A stretch of DNA of 64,000 nt from Aminobacter sp039907765 (lineage in GTDB: Bacteria; Pseudomonadota; Alphaproteobacteria; Rhizobiales; Rhizobiaceae). The stretch is taken from assembly GCF_039907765.1 (NCBI RefSeq), contig NZ_JARDJI010000007.1:62001-126000 (forward strand), read 5' to 3'. Under the pieces are notes generated by a model. The model did not search any database, had not been told where the DNA came from, and was given only the letters and a program-made list of their open reading frames with translations. The position numbers and the translations under genes are program-made. Of this stretch, positions 10,270 to 19,145 are shown one piece after another. Numbering within the stretch: the stretch's first letter is position 1; every line of letters begins with the position of its first letter.

Positions 10270-11352
10270 CTACATCAACCCGCCTTCGAGCAGGCGGAGC
10301 CGGTCGGTGACGTCGCGGTCGCTGGCGAAGCCGTCGTCGGTGCGCAGGCGCTGGCCGAGCAGCTTCACCATCTCGGGGTTGTCGGCGAACTTGGTGTGGT
10401 TGAAAGCGTCGCCGCTCTTGGTGTTCGACAGGTCGACGACGATGACGCCGTACTCGGCGAGGTCGGCCGCGTTCTTGTAGTCGCCGAGGCGCGGCTTGGA
10501 GCCGGCGATCAGGCCTGACAGCTTGAGCGCCCGGTCGTCGTCCGACAGCATCAGGAAGAACGGCTTGGTCGGCTTGCCGTAGCGGCGCATCTGGCTCTTG
10601 AACACGTCGACGTCGATGTCGGGCGAGGCCAGCACCACGTCGCCGAGCTTGCCGCCGAGGTCGCGGTCGCCGGTGAGCGCCAGCTGGCGCAGCGCCTCCA
10701 TGGTGACCCAGGTGCCCATCGAATGGGCGACGATGTCGATGCGGCGCGCACCCGACTGGGCGAGCATGCGCAGCGTGGCCTCGAGCTGGTCACGGGCGGC
10801 CGAGGCGCTCTCCTTGTCGTAGACATAGTCGGTCGTGCTGCCGCCCGAAGCCCAGGAGAACAGCACCGGCGTGCCGGTGTAGCCCGAATCCTGCGCGATC
10901 TGGGTGGCGCGGTAGACGCCGGCGTCGAAGGAGGTGTTGTAGCCGTGCACGAAGACCATGGCGCGACCGCCGCGCGCGGCGATGTCGGAGCTGAGCGCCT
11001 TGGAAAATTCCGGCTGCGTCTCGAAGGTGACCGCGTCGGTGGCGGTGAAGTACTTGCTCGGATCTGCCTCCTTGCCGCTCTTGCGCAGCTCGATCTGACC
11101 GACCTTGTGGATCTTCGGCACTGTGACGTTGACGCGCGCGAAGTTGAGCATCGCCGAACGGCCGCGGTCGAAGACCTGCTTGTCGTCGGCGGCGCGCTCG
11201 CGCGTCGAGGCGATGAAAATGGCATGGTTGCCGGCTATCTCGGTGACCGGGACGTTGACGACCGAACCCGTCAACAGTTCGCCCGAAGGCTGGCTGATGC
11301 AACCGGACAGGAAGAGGGCGGCGGCGACTATGATGAACTTGGACGGCAACAC
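10270..11352 (-). CDS. alpha/beta hydrolase lipoprotein (DUF900 family)
   Basis: A 360-residue esterase-like protein. It begins at GTG with a lipoprotein signal ending in FLSGC, so it is probably tethered in the periplasm. The DUF900 alpha/beta-hydrolase core shows the HGYNTSFDAGVYRATQI strand-turn and the nucleophile elbow AHSMGTW, with Ser as likely nucleophile; acid and histidine come later (DLSNTKSGDAFNHTKF region). No substrate is known for the family. It is a single gene, convergent with ade. Confidence 0.8.
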   Translation of the reverse strand: MLPSKFIIVAAALFLSGCISQPSGELLTGSVVNVPVTEIAGNHAIFIASTRERAADDKQVFDRGRSAMLNFARVNVTVPKIHKVGQIELRKSGKEADPSKYFTATDAVTFETQPEFSKALSSDIAARGGRAMVFVHGYNTSFDAGVYRATQIAQDSGYTGTPVLFSWASGGSTTDYVYDKESASAARDQLEATLRMLAQSGARRIDIVAHSMGTWVTMEALRQLALTGDRDLGGKLGDVVLASPDIDVDVFKSQMRRYGKPTKPFFLMLSDDDRALKLSGLIAGSKPRLGDYKNAADLAEYGVIVVDLSNTKSGDAFNHTKFADNPEMVKLLGQRLRTDDGFASDRDVTDRLRLLEGGLM

Positions 11353-11531
11353 TTCGTAATCTCGCTGACGGGCAGTACGTGCAGGGTAGCTTCTTCCCGA
11401 GCGGCTGATAGTGGCGGAAGTAAGTCCGGTCCAGCCGAAAAGGACCGCCGCCGGGGCAATTGCGCGCAGGGTGTTGCCCGAATGCCAAAACTGCGGTGGA
11501 AACAGAGACTTCTCAGATCCTGTTCACGAAG

Positions 11532-12989
11532 TTAGCGACCCCAGAAAGTTGGCGTGAAGACCACCAGCACGGCTAGTATTTCGAGACGCCCGAGCAGCAT
11601 GGCGGCCGACGAGATCCACTTCGCGGCATCCGGCAGGGACGAGAAATTGCCGACCGGCCCGATGATCGGCCCGAGGCCGGGGCCGACATTGGTCAGCGCC
11701 GTCAGCACGCCGGTCATGGAGGTGACGAGGTCGAGGCCCGTGGCGGCCATCAGGATCGTGCCGATCGCCCAGAGCACGAAGAAGGAAGCAATGAACAGCA
11801 CGACCGCGCGCTGCATGTCGGCATCGACGATGCGGTCGCCATAGCGCACCGGCGTCACCGAGTTGGGGTAGATGAGCCGGCGCAGGCCGTTGGCGAGCAG
11901 CTCGAACAGGATGAGGAAGCGATAGGCCTTGATGCCGCCGGTGGTCGACCCCGAGCAGCCGCCCATGAAGGTGGCGACGAAGATGCAGGCGACCGCGAAC
12001 GGTCCCCAGAGAGTGTAGTCGTCGCTGGCGAAGCCCGTGGTCGAGATCACCGACATGAAGTTGAAGGCGGTGTGGGTCAGCGCGGTCAGGAACGGCATGC
12101 CGGTCCTGAGGCTGAGATAGACCGCGACCGAGACGGCGAAGACGATGCAATAGCCGGCGAAGACCCTGATCTGCGGGTCGCGCAGCGCGTCGAGCCGGCC
12201 GCGCACGGCGAACAGGATCATGATCGAGAAGGGCAGGCTGCCCACGAACATGAAGATGGTGCCGACCCACAGGATCGCGGGCTGGCCTGCATAGCGGATG
12301 AAGGAGGTGTCGCTGGTGGCCATGCCGCCGGTGGCGAGCGTCGACATGGCGTGGTTGATGGCGTCGAAGGCTTCCATGCCGGCCGCTGCATAGGCGATGG
12401 CGCAGGCGGTGACGAGCGCGGTGTAGATGCCGATGAGGCTGACGGCGAAGGTCTGGAAACGCTCGAACGGGCGCTCCTCGATGTCGGAGGATTCGATCTT
12501 GAAGTAGGACACGCCGCCGATGTTGAGGAACGGCAGCAGGAACAGGCCGAGCGCGATGACGCCGAGGCCGCCCATGAAGTTGAGCAGGGACCGCCAGATG
12601 AGGACGCCGGGCGGGGCGTTGTCGAGGCCGTTGATGACGGTGGAGCCGGTGGTGGTGATGCCGGACACCGATTCGAAGAAGGCGTCGGTGACGCTGAGCT
12701 GCAGCGACGACGTCATGAACGGAACGGCGCCCGCGATGGCCAGCGTCAGCCACAGGAAATTGACGAGCAGGAAGCCGAAGCGCGTGTTGGCCGGCGGCTT
12801 GTGGCCCTGGGTGGCCAGCGCGACCGCCAGCGCCAGGGCGCCCATGAACATGGCCGTGAAGGCGAAGGAGCGCCAGTCGTCGTTGCCGTAGAACAGGTCG
12901 ACGGCAGCCGGTATGAGCATTGCGACCGAGAGATAGATGGCAAAGACCGCGGCCACGTGGATCGCGGCGCGGACGGCAATTCTGTTCAC
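11532..12989 (-). CDS. trkH: TrkH/KtrB-type potassium transport protein
   Basis: A 485-residue K+ channel-like transporter of the TrkH superfamily, with repeated M1-P-M2 units. The filter-adjacent segments are SVSGITTTGSTV, ATGGMATSDTSF, VISTTGFASDDY and LTNVGPGLG. It works in the inner membrane, usually with a cytoplasmic NAD-binding TrkA partner, which is not in this window. The frame is open to 13172, but that would run into the divergent ilvA. A GTG at 12989 gives the normal N terminus VNRIAVRAAIHVAAVF and has GGGGA upstream, so I use it. Confidence 0.88.
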   Translation of the reverse strand: MNRIAVRAAIHVAAVFAIYLSVAMLIPAAVDLFYGNDDWRSFAFTAMFMGALALAVALATQGHKPPANTRFGFLLVNFLWLTLAIAGAVPFMTSSLQLSVTDAFFESVSGITTTGSTVINGLDNAPPGVLIWRSLLNFMGGLGVIALGLFLLPFLNIGGVSYFKIESSDIEERPFERFQTFAVSLIGIYTALVTACAIAYAAAGMEAFDAINHAMSTLATGGMATSDTSFIRYAGQPAILWVGTIFMFVGSLPFSIMILFAVRGRLDALRDPQIRVFAGYCIVFAVSVAVYLSLRTGMPFLTALTHTAFNFMSVISTTGFASDDYTLWGPFAVACIFVATFMGGCSGSTTGGIKAYRFLILFELLANGLRRLIYPNSVTPVRYGDRIVDADMQRAVVLFIASFFVLWAIGTILMAATGLDLVTSMTGVLTALTNVGPGLGPIIGPVGNFSSLPDAAKWISSAAMLLGRLEILAVLVVFTPTFWGR

Positions 12990-13134
12990 CGTGACGTGTC
13001 CCCAGTTTTGATCGCGGCGCGACGGCTGGACCTTGCGGCGGGCGCCGGACAGTGGCTTCCCGCCGTCGAATATGCAATAGCCCATCCATGCGGGCCACAG
13101 CATTTGCCCGGCCGAATCCAGGAGTGCCGTCGCC

Positions 13135-14391
13135 ATGACCAGCTTTGCCGAAAGGGTTGCTCTGGCGGCCAAGGCAACAAGGCAGCTTTTCCCCGAAACG
13201 CCGCTGCAGCTGAACGACTATCTGTCGCGCAAGACCGGTGCGCGCGTGCTGCTCAAGCGCGAAGACCTGACCCCGGTGCGCTCGTACAAGATCAGGGGGG
13301 CGTTCAACTTCTTCCGCAAGGCGCTGGCGGCCGGCAACCATGCCGAACTGTTCGTCTGCGCCTCGGCGGGCAACCATGCCCAGGGCTTCGCCTTCGTCTG
13401 CCGGCACTTCGGCAAGAAGGGCGTGGTGTTCATGCCGGTGACAACGCCGCAGCAGAAGATCGACAAGACCAAGCTGTTCGGCGGCGAGTTCGTCGAGATC
13501 AGGCTGGTGGGGGACTTCTTCGACGACTGCTATCGCGCCGCGCTCGAATTCGCCGACCATTCCGGCGGCCACATGGTGCCGCCCTTCGACCACAAGGACA
13601 TCATCGAAGGCCAGGCGACGGTGGCATTGGAAATCGCGGCGCAGATGCCCGGGGGCAAGTCGCCCGACCTGGTGCTGCTGCCGGTCGGCGGCGGCGGCCT
13701 GGCGGCGGGGGTGACGCGTTATCTCGGCGAGACGGGCGATGCCCCGCGCTTCGTGTTCTGCGAGCCGGCGGGGGCGCCGAGCCTGAGGGACAGCCTTGCC
13801 ACCGGCAAGCGGGTCAAGCTCGCCAAGGTCGACAATTTCGTCGATGGCGCAGCCGTGGCCGAGATCGGGCGCGAGCCGCTGCGCCACCTCAAGGACTTCC
13901 CCGCCGACGCCGTCCGGCTGGTGCCGGAGAACCGGCTCTGCGCCACGATGGTGGAGATGCTCAATGTCGAGGGCGTCGTGCTGGAGCCTGCCGGCGCGCT
14001 CGCCATCGACGCGCTCAAGGATTTCTCCAAGAAGGATCTGAAGGGCAAGACCGTGGTGGCCGTGGTGTCGGGCGGCAACTTCGACTTCGAGCGGCTGCCC
14101 GACGTCAAGGAACGGGCGCTGCGCTTCGAGGGGCTGAAAAAGTATTTCGTGATCCGCTTCCCCCAGCGGCCGGGCGCGCTGCGCGACTTCCTCGAACTCC
14201 TCGGGCCCGACGACGACATCACCCGCTTCGAATATCTCAAGAAGTCGGCCCGCAACTTCGGCTCGGTGCTGATCGGCATCGAGACCAAGGACCGCCGCAA
14301 CTTCGACCTGCTCAAGGCGCGCTTCGACGTCGAGGGCGTGCAATATCACGACATCACCGACAACGAGACGCTCGGCGGCTTCATCATATGA
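13135..14391 (+). CDS. ilvA: threonine ammonia-lyase (threonine dehydratase)
   Basis: A 418-residue PLP enzyme converting threonine to 2-oxobutyrate, the first step toward isoleucine. PLP Lys52 sits in SYKIRGAFN, a substrate loop in ASAGNHAQG, and the phosphate-binding glycine loop PVGGGGLAAG. The C terminus carries a single ACT-like domain (FVIRFPQRPGALRDFLELLG), the short form rather than the two-ACT E. coli IlvA. Its stop overlaps the start of the next gene as ATGA, so the two are translationally coupled. Confidence 0.93.
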   Translation: MTSFAERVALAAKATRQLFPETPLQLNDYLSRKTGARVLLKREDLTPVRSYKIRGAFNFFRKALAAGNHAELFVCASAGNHAQGFAFVCRHFGKKGVVFMPVTTPQQKIDKTKLFGGEFVEIRLVGDFFDDCYRAALEFADHSGGHMVPPFDHKDIIEGQATVALEIAAQMPGGKSPDLVLLPVGGGGLAAGVTRYLGETGDAPRFVFCEPAGAPSLRDSLATGKRVKLAKVDNFVDGAAVAEIGREPLRHLKDFPADAVRLVPENRLCATMVEMLNVEGVVLEPAGALAIDALKDFSKKDLKGKTVVAVVSGGNFDFERLPDVKERALRFEGLKKYFVIRFPQRPGALRDFLELLGPDDDITRFEYLKKSARNFGSVLIGIETKDRRNFDLLKARFDVEGVQYHDITDNETLGGFII

Positions 14392-14930
14392 CCGTGTATG
14401 TGGCGCTGTTTTCCGGCATCAATGTCGGCGGTAACCGCATCGTGAAGATGGCGGAGCTCCGGGCCTTCTTCGGGGACCAGGGATTTGGCGACGTCGCGAC
14501 TTACATCCAGAGCGGCAACGTCGTCTTCACCGCCGCGGGCGAGGGCGACGCGGCAGCGCTTTGCAAGAGGATAGAGGCTGCCTTCGAGGCGCGCTGGGGT
14601 TTCGGCTCGCGCATCATGGTGCGCGATGCCGCCTGGTTCGAAAATACCGTCGCGAAAAATCCCTATCCGGAGGTGGCGGGCGACCCAACCAGGCTGCACG
14701 CCTATGTGCTGGAGCGCGAACCGACGGCGGCGGAGATCGGGCCGGTGGCCGAGCGCTGCACCGGGGCGGAGCGGTTCGAGGTGATCGGCGACGTGCTCTA
14801 CCTGCACGCGCCGGACGGTCTCGGCAAGTCGAAGTTCGCCGAGGTTTTGCCGCGCGTGCTCAAGGTGCCGGCGACGGCGCGCAACTGGCGCACCGTGCTT
14901 GCGCTGGTTGAAATGGCGAAGGGCGCCTGA
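14388..14930 (+). CDS. DUF1697 family protein
   Basis: A 180-residue soluble protein starting MTVYVALFSGINVGGN, the diagnostic opening of DUF1697, followed by MAELRAFFGDQGFGDVATYIQSGNVVF. The biochemical role of the family is unknown. It overlaps the ilvA stop by 4 nt, so expression is linked to threonine deaminase, but no functional link is established. The C terminus (ARNWRTVLALVEMA) is complete. Confidence 0.85.
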   Translation: MTVYVALFSGINVGGNRIVKMAELRAFFGDQGFGDVATYIQSGNVVFTAAGEGDAAALCKRIEAAFEARWGFGSRIMVRDAAWFENTVAKNPYPEVAGDPTRLHAYVLEREPTAAEIGPVAERCTGAERFEVIGDVLYLHAPDGLGKSKFAEVLPRVLKVPATARNWRTVLALVEMAKGA

Positions 14931-14976
14931 GGCGCCCTTCGGTCGGTCAATCTGGCCTGCCCGGCGGGCGGAGCGC

Positions 14977-15414
14977 TTACCAGGAGCCGGTGTTGGGCAT
15001 CGACAGCCACGGCTCGGCCGGTGCCTTCGGGCTGCCCTTCTGCAAAAGCTCGATGGAGATGCCGTCGGGCGACTTGATGAAGGCCATGTTGCCGTCGCGG
15101 GGCGGGCGGTTGATGACGACGCCCTTGTCCATCAGGTTCTGGCAGGTGGCGTAGATGTCGTCGACCTCGTAGGCGAGATGGCCGAAATTGCGGCCGCCCT
15201 TGTAGTCTTCCGGATCCCAGTTGTAGGTGAGTTCCACCAGCGGCGCCCGCTGGTCGGCGGCCGGCGCGTCGCCGGGCGCGGCGAGGAAGATCAGCGTGTA
15301 GCGGCCCTTTTCGTTGGTGTGGCGGCGGACTTCCTTCAGCCCGAGCTTGTTGCAGTAGAAATCCAGGGAAGCGTCGACGTCGGCGACGCGGACCATTGTG
15401 TGCAGATAGCGCAT
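14977..15414 (-). CDS. gloA: lactoylglutathione lyase (glyoxalase I)
   Basis: A 145-residue VOC-fold enzyme converting the methylglyoxal-glutathione hemithioacetal to S-lactoylglutathione. The pattern is that of GloA: MRYLHTMVRVADVDASLDFYCNKLGL at the N terminus, ELTYNWDPEDY, GHLAYEVDDIYATC and the closing DPDG-like SPDGISIELLQKG. Metal ligands would be His5, a Glu in VELTYN, the His of GHLAYEV and the Glu of IELLQ. It is convergent with the ilvA pair. Confidence 0.9.
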   Translation of the reverse strand: MRYLHTMVRVADVDASLDFYCNKLGLKEVRRHTNEKGRYTLIFLAAPGDAPAADQRAPLVELTYNWDPEDYKGGRNFGHLAYEVDDIYATCQNLMDKGVVINRPPRDGNMAFIKSPDGISIELLQKGSPKAPAEPWLSMPNTGSW

Positions 15415-15636
15415 CTCGGTTCCTCAACTGTTCGGGAGCGTGCCGATACATAGGGCGGGCCCGCCGGGCTCGGCAAGCCGGCCTGCGACTTTTGTGCGCC
15501 GAAGTTCAGGCGGGCCTCTCTATTCTCGGGACGAAGTTGAAAAATGGCTGGCCGGCCCTTGCGCATGTCCAAAGCGGAAGTGTTAATCTTACGTCAAGAA
15601 TCAGTAGCGGCGTTTGCAAGGAAAGGGGGCGTTCTG

Positions 15637-16230
15637 ATGGGGGAAAAGGCCTCTCTCTTGATGCATGACAACACTGGTCGGGATGCTTTCGCGGATGACG
15701 GCACCGACAATGTGGGTCTCGTCGAGGTTTCCGGCGCCATCAAGTGGTTCGACGTGGCCAAGGGCTACGGCTTCATCCTTCCCGACCGGGGTGCCACCAG
15801 CGACGTGCTGCTGCATGTGACCTGCCTGCGCCGCGACGGCTTCCAGACAGCGTTGGAGGGCGCCCGCGTGGTGTGCCTCGCCAAGCAGGGCGACCGTGGC
15901 CTGCAGGCCTTCCGCGTCCTCTCCATGGACACCTCCACAGCGGTCCACCCGGCAGAGATGCAGGAGCAGCGCACGCATGTGGCGGTGACCGCCGAGAGCG
16001 GGCTCGAGCGCGCCCTGGTGAAGTGGTTCAACCGCACCAAGGGCTTCGGCTTCCTGACCCGCGGCGACGGCACCGAGGACATATTCGTCCACATGGAGAC
16101 GCTGCGCCGCTATGGCGTCACCGAACTGCGGCCCGGACAGGTGGTCCTCGTTCGCTACGGCAAAGGCGACAAAGGCCTTATGGCTGCCGAAATTCACCCC
16201 GATCTAGGGACCCTGCCGGTCGCGCACTGA
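15637..16230 (+). CDS. double cold-shock-domain protein
   Basis: A 197-residue protein with two cold-shock domains. CSD1 lies around residues 31-95 (RNP1-like KGYGFIL) and CSD2 around 127-195 (VKWFNRTKGFGFLTRGDGTEDIFVH), joined by a linker of about 30 residues. It should bind single-stranded RNA or DNA. The second domain matches the canonical CspA pattern better than the first, where the RNP2 region reads VLLHVTCL. The frame is open from 15544; the ATG at 15637 is preferred because GGAAAGGGGG lies just upstream. Confidence 0.88.
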   Translation: MGEKASLLMHDNTGRDAFADDGTDNVGLVEVSGAIKWFDVAKGYGFILPDRGATSDVLLHVTCLRRDGFQTALEGARVVCLAKQGDRGLQAFRVLSMDTSTAVHPAEMQEQRTHVAVTAESGLERALVKWFNRTKGFGFLTRGDGTEDIFVHMETLRRYGVTELRPGQVVLVRYGKGDKGLMAAEIHPDLGTLPVAH

Positions 16231-16297
16231 GCGGTTCAGCGCGCGGTCGAAGGCAGGGCTCGGATTGCCGGCCGCATGCGGCCGGGCGGGGGAACTC

Positions 16298-16819
16298 ATG
16301 AACAGACGTAGATTTTTGCTGGCTGGCGCGATCGGCGCCGCGACCGCTGCGGCGGTGGTCGCGCTGTCGCTCACCTGGACATCGCCGGGACTGGCGGAGA
16401 GCCAGCCGATGGCACTGCCGCAGGACCCCGATCCGCTGGTCGCGGTGACGGCCAAGGGCGACGTTTCGTTCCGCATCGAAGTGGCCGACGAGCCGGCGGA
16501 ACGTTCGATGGGGCTGATGTTCCGCAAGGATCTCGCCGACGACCAGGGCATGCTGTTCGTCTTCGACCAGACCCAGCCGGTCGGATTCTGGATGAAGAAC
16601 ACGCCGCTGCCGCTGGACCTTCTGTTCATCGGCGAGGACGGCAAGGTGCGCGACATCCAGCAGGGCGAGCCTTTCTCCGAGGCGGTCATCGCGCCCGACG
16701 AGCCGGTGCGCTTCGTGCTGGAGCTCAAGGCCGGCACGGCCGAGAAGGCCGGCATCAAGGATGGCGACCAGTTGAAGCACCGTGTCATCGCCGAGTCCGG
16801 CGCGGCCAATCCGGGATAG
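16298..16819 (+). CDS. exported DUF192 family protein
   Basis: A 173-residue protein with a twin-arginine-like N terminus (MNRRRFLLAGAIGAATAAAVVALS) and a DUF192 domain. Family motifs are ERSMGLMFRKDL, GMLFVFD, GFWMKNTPLPLDLLFI and FVLELKAGTAEKAGIKDGD. It is predicted to be exported to the periplasm; function unknown. The ATG at 16298 is chosen over the upstream frame start because it gives the signal sequence and has GGGCGGGGG before it. It lies 15 bp before the next co-directional gene. Confidence 0.85.
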   Translation: MNRRRFLLAGAIGAATAAAVVALSLTWTSPGLAESQPMALPQDPDPLVAVTAKGDVSFRIEVADEPAERSMGLMFRKDLADDQGMLFVFDQTQPVGFWMKNTPLPLDLLFIGEDGKVRDIQQGEPFSEAVIAPDEPVRFVLELKAGTAEKAGIKDGDQLKHRVIAESGAANPG

Positions 16820-16834
16820 GCGGCAGGGATCGAC

Positions 16835-17611
16835 ATGGCTGTGGATCATTTCTCGCACGAAGGCTTCGACCTGGCGTTTCTCGACCAGCCGCCGGTGGCG
16901 GCGGGAAGCGGCGCGCCGGTGCTGATGATCCACGGCTTCGCCTCGAGCCATTTCGTCAACTGGGTGTCGCCCGGCTGGTTCAAGACGCTTACGGAAGCGG
17001 GCTACCGGGCGATCGCGTTCGACAATCGCGGCCATGGCCTGTCGTCGAAGAGCTATGACGAGGCCGACTACACGCCCTCGAAGATGGCGAGCGACGCAGT
17101 GGCGCTGCTCGACCATCTCGGCATCGAGCGCGCCCATGTCATGGGCTATTCGATGGGCGCGCGCGTCTCGGCGTTCCTGGCGCTCGCCGCGCCGGAAAGG
17201 GTGGCGACGCTGGTGTTCGGCGGCCTCGGCATCGGCATGGTCGACGGCGTCGGCGACTGGGACCCGATCGCCGACGCATTGCTGGCGGAAGACCCCGAAT
17301 CCATCACGCATCGCCGCGGAAAATCGTTCCGCGCCTTTGCCGACCAGACCCGCAGTGACAAGCGGGCGCTGGCCGCCTGCATCGCCACCTCGCGCGAGCT
17401 TTTGACCGAGGCCGACATGTCCCGCATCACCCAGCCTACGCTGGTTGCGGTCGGCACCACTGACGACATCGGCGGTTCGGCCGCCGAGCTGGCGGCGCTG
17501 ATGCCCAATGCGGTCAGCTTCGACATCGAAGCTCGCGACCACATGCTCGCCGTCGGCGACCGCACCTTCAAGAAGAGGGTGCTGGAGTTCTACGCCGAGC
17601 ATCCGCTCTGA
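16835..17611 (+). CDS. alpha/beta hydrolase
   Basis: A 258-residue alpha/beta-fold hydrolase. The oxyanion segment MIHGFASS, the nucleophile elbow GYSMGAR (Ser), the acid strand VAVGTTDDIGG and a late His in ARDHMLAVGD make up the catalytic set. There is no signal peptide, so it is cytoplasmic. It probably shares a transcript with the DUF192 gene 15 bp upstream. The substrate is unknown; the shape fits carboxylesterase or enol-lactone hydrolase types. Confidence 0.85.
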   Translation: MAVDHFSHEGFDLAFLDQPPVAAGSGAPVLMIHGFASSHFVNWVSPGWFKTLTEAGYRAIAFDNRGHGLSSKSYDEADYTPSKMASDAVALLDHLGIERAHVMGYSMGARVSAFLALAAPERVATLVFGGLGIGMVDGVGDWDPIADALLAEDPESITHRRGKSFRAFADQTRSDKRALAACIATSRELLTEADMSRITQPTLVAVGTTDDIGGSAAELAALMPNAVSFDIEARDHMLAVGDRTFKKRVLEFYAEHPL

Positions 17612-17613
17612 GT

Positions 17614-18204
17614 TCAGGCCTCCAGGACCGCGAGCGACCGCTGCATGTTCGCCCGTGCCCGTGCCTCGAAGAGCCGGGCAAAGATGTCGGTGTGGAAGAT
17701 GCGCGGGCGGGCGAGGAAGTTTCGCAGCACGACACCCCGCCCGGCGCGCCAGTCCGCCTCGCTGACCCAGCCATATTCGCGCCTGACGGCGGCCTCGTAG
17801 GCGTCGAAGGCCTCAGGGCGCGCGCCGAGGATCGACAGGTCCATGTCCAGGAACAGGGCCGCGTCCTCTTGCGCGGCCCCGTCCCCGAATTCCGGCACCT
17901 GATGCGCCGCGGTTGCCTCGATCATGGCGACGATGCGGGCAAGGCGCGTGTCGTCGACATGGCCGCGCAGCCGGTCTGCGGCGAGTGCGGCACTTGCCGG
18001 CTCGTTGTCCTTGCGGCGGCTGTCGTAGATGGCGTCGTGGAACCAGATCGCCGCCTCGACCGCCTCGGGATCGGCGAAGGCCTGGCGGTGCTCGTCGAGC
18101 AGCTTGAGCAGGGCCTCGATGTGGCGGAGGCCGTGGTAGTGCCGGTCCGCCGCCTCGTAGAGCGTCGTCAGTTCCGCCTTTGTCGTGGCGTCTAGGATCG
18201 GCAT
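17614..18204 (-). CDS. HD-domain protein (predicted metal-dependent phosphohydrolase)
   Basis: A 196-residue HD-superfamily protein. Metal ligands are visible as YHGLRHIEALL near the N terminus, the HD pair in IWFHDAIYD, and a later His in TAAHQVPEF followed by FLDMDLSILG. The substrate is unknown. The ATG at 18204 lies 4 bp after the stop of the upstream crotonase-family gene, so the two form an operon. The frame is open upstream, but that would overlap the crotonase gene by 60 bp. Confidence 0.85.
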   Translation of the reverse strand: MPILDATTKAELTTLYEAADRHYHGLRHIEALLKLLDEHRQAFADPEAVEAAIWFHDAIYDSRRKDNEPASAALAADRLRGHVDDTRLARIVAMIEATAAHQVPEFGDGAAQEDAALFLDMDLSILGARPEAFDAYEAAVRREYGWVSEADWRAGRGVVLRNFLARPRIFHTDIFARLFEARARANMQRSLAVLEA

Positions 18205-18208
18205 GGCG

Positions 18209-18991
18209 TCAGCACCCCTTGAAATGCGGCGTGCGCCGCGCGTGGAACGCGGCGCGGCCTTCGGCATAGTCTTCGCTCGGGAAGGTGGCGTCGCCGAGCG
18301 ACCGGGCGAGGGCTGCCTCCTCCGGATCGTGGCTCAGGGCGGCGCGGATGGCGGCCTTGGACGCCCTGACCGACAGCGGCGCGTTGCGGGCGATGCCCCG
18401 GGCGATCTCCTCGACGCGGGCGTCGAATTCGGCGGCTTCGACAATCTCGAGCAGGAAGCCGGCGGCAAGGGCTGCCGGCGCACCGATGCGGGCGGCGGTA
18501 TAGGTGAGATAGCGCGCCATCTGCGGGCCGGCTGCCGAGACGATGTCGCCCATCGCGTCCTGCGGATAAGCGAGGCCGAGTCGGGCCGCGGGCACGGCGA
18601 ACACGGCGTCGGCCGTGGCAAGGCGCAGGTCGCAGGCCGCCGCCAGGCCGAAGCCGCCGCCGAAGCAGATGCCGCGGATCGCCGCGATCACTGGCACGGA
18701 ACAGTTGCGGAGCGAGGCGAAGGCCGCCGAATTGCCGGCTTCGTAGATGCGGGCGCTGTCGGGCGAGCCGCGCAGCGTGTTGAATTCGGCGATGTCGGCG
18801 CCTGCGGAAAAATCCTGGCCGGCGCCGCGCAGCACGATCACCCTGGCTTCGGGATCGCCCGAGAGCCCGTTCACGGTCGCGGCCAGCTCTGCCCACATGG
18901 CCTGAGTGACGGCGTTCTTGCGCGCCGGGCGGTTGATGACGATGGTCGCCATGCCGTCGCTGGTCGTGACCCTGATGGGCTCGCTTTCCAT
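18209..18991 (-). CDS. enoyl-CoA hydratase/isomerase family protein lacking the usual catalytic Glu pair
   Basis: A 260-residue crotonase-fold protein. The oxyanion-hole signatures DFSAGADIAEF and RGICFGGGFGLAAACDLRLA are present, so acyl-CoA binding is likely. At the two positions where classical enoyl-CoA hydratase has Glu (GGGCE and QPE), this protein has Gly (GGGFG) and Ala (VPAAR). It may therefore catalyse isomerisation, thioester hydrolysis or another crotonase reaction rather than hydration. It is the first gene of a two-gene operon with the HD protein and is divergent from cysE. Confidence 0.8.
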   Translation of the reverse strand: MESEPIRVTTSDGMATIVINRPARKNAVTQAMWAELAATVNGLSGDPEARVIVLRGAGQDFSAGADIAEFNTLRGSPDSARIYEAGNSAAFASLRNCSVPVIAAIRGICFGGGFGLAAACDLRLATADAVFAVPAARLGLAYPQDAMGDIVSAAGPQMARYLTYTAARIGAPAALAAGFLLEIVEAAEFDARVEEIARGIARNAPLSVRASKAAIRAALSHDPEEAALARSLGDATFPSEDYAEGRAAFHARRTPHFKGC

Positions 18992-19145
18992 GATGCCTCG
19001 AATATCCGTGAACCAAATCCTGCAGCGGCCGCACCAACGAAACGTGCTGATCCTCCGCTAAGGAAAATTGAGTTCAATCATGTTAGCATGTGGCTTATAT
19101 GTCCGGCGCGGGAATGCACAAGCCGACTGTGAACGGAGACCGTCG

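Noticed and set aside
11524..14349. Very long minus-strand open frame (941 codons)
   Set aside because: It spans the antisense of ilvA and the wrong frame of trkH, both of which have clear family motifs; the translation is Arg/His-rich shadow sequence.
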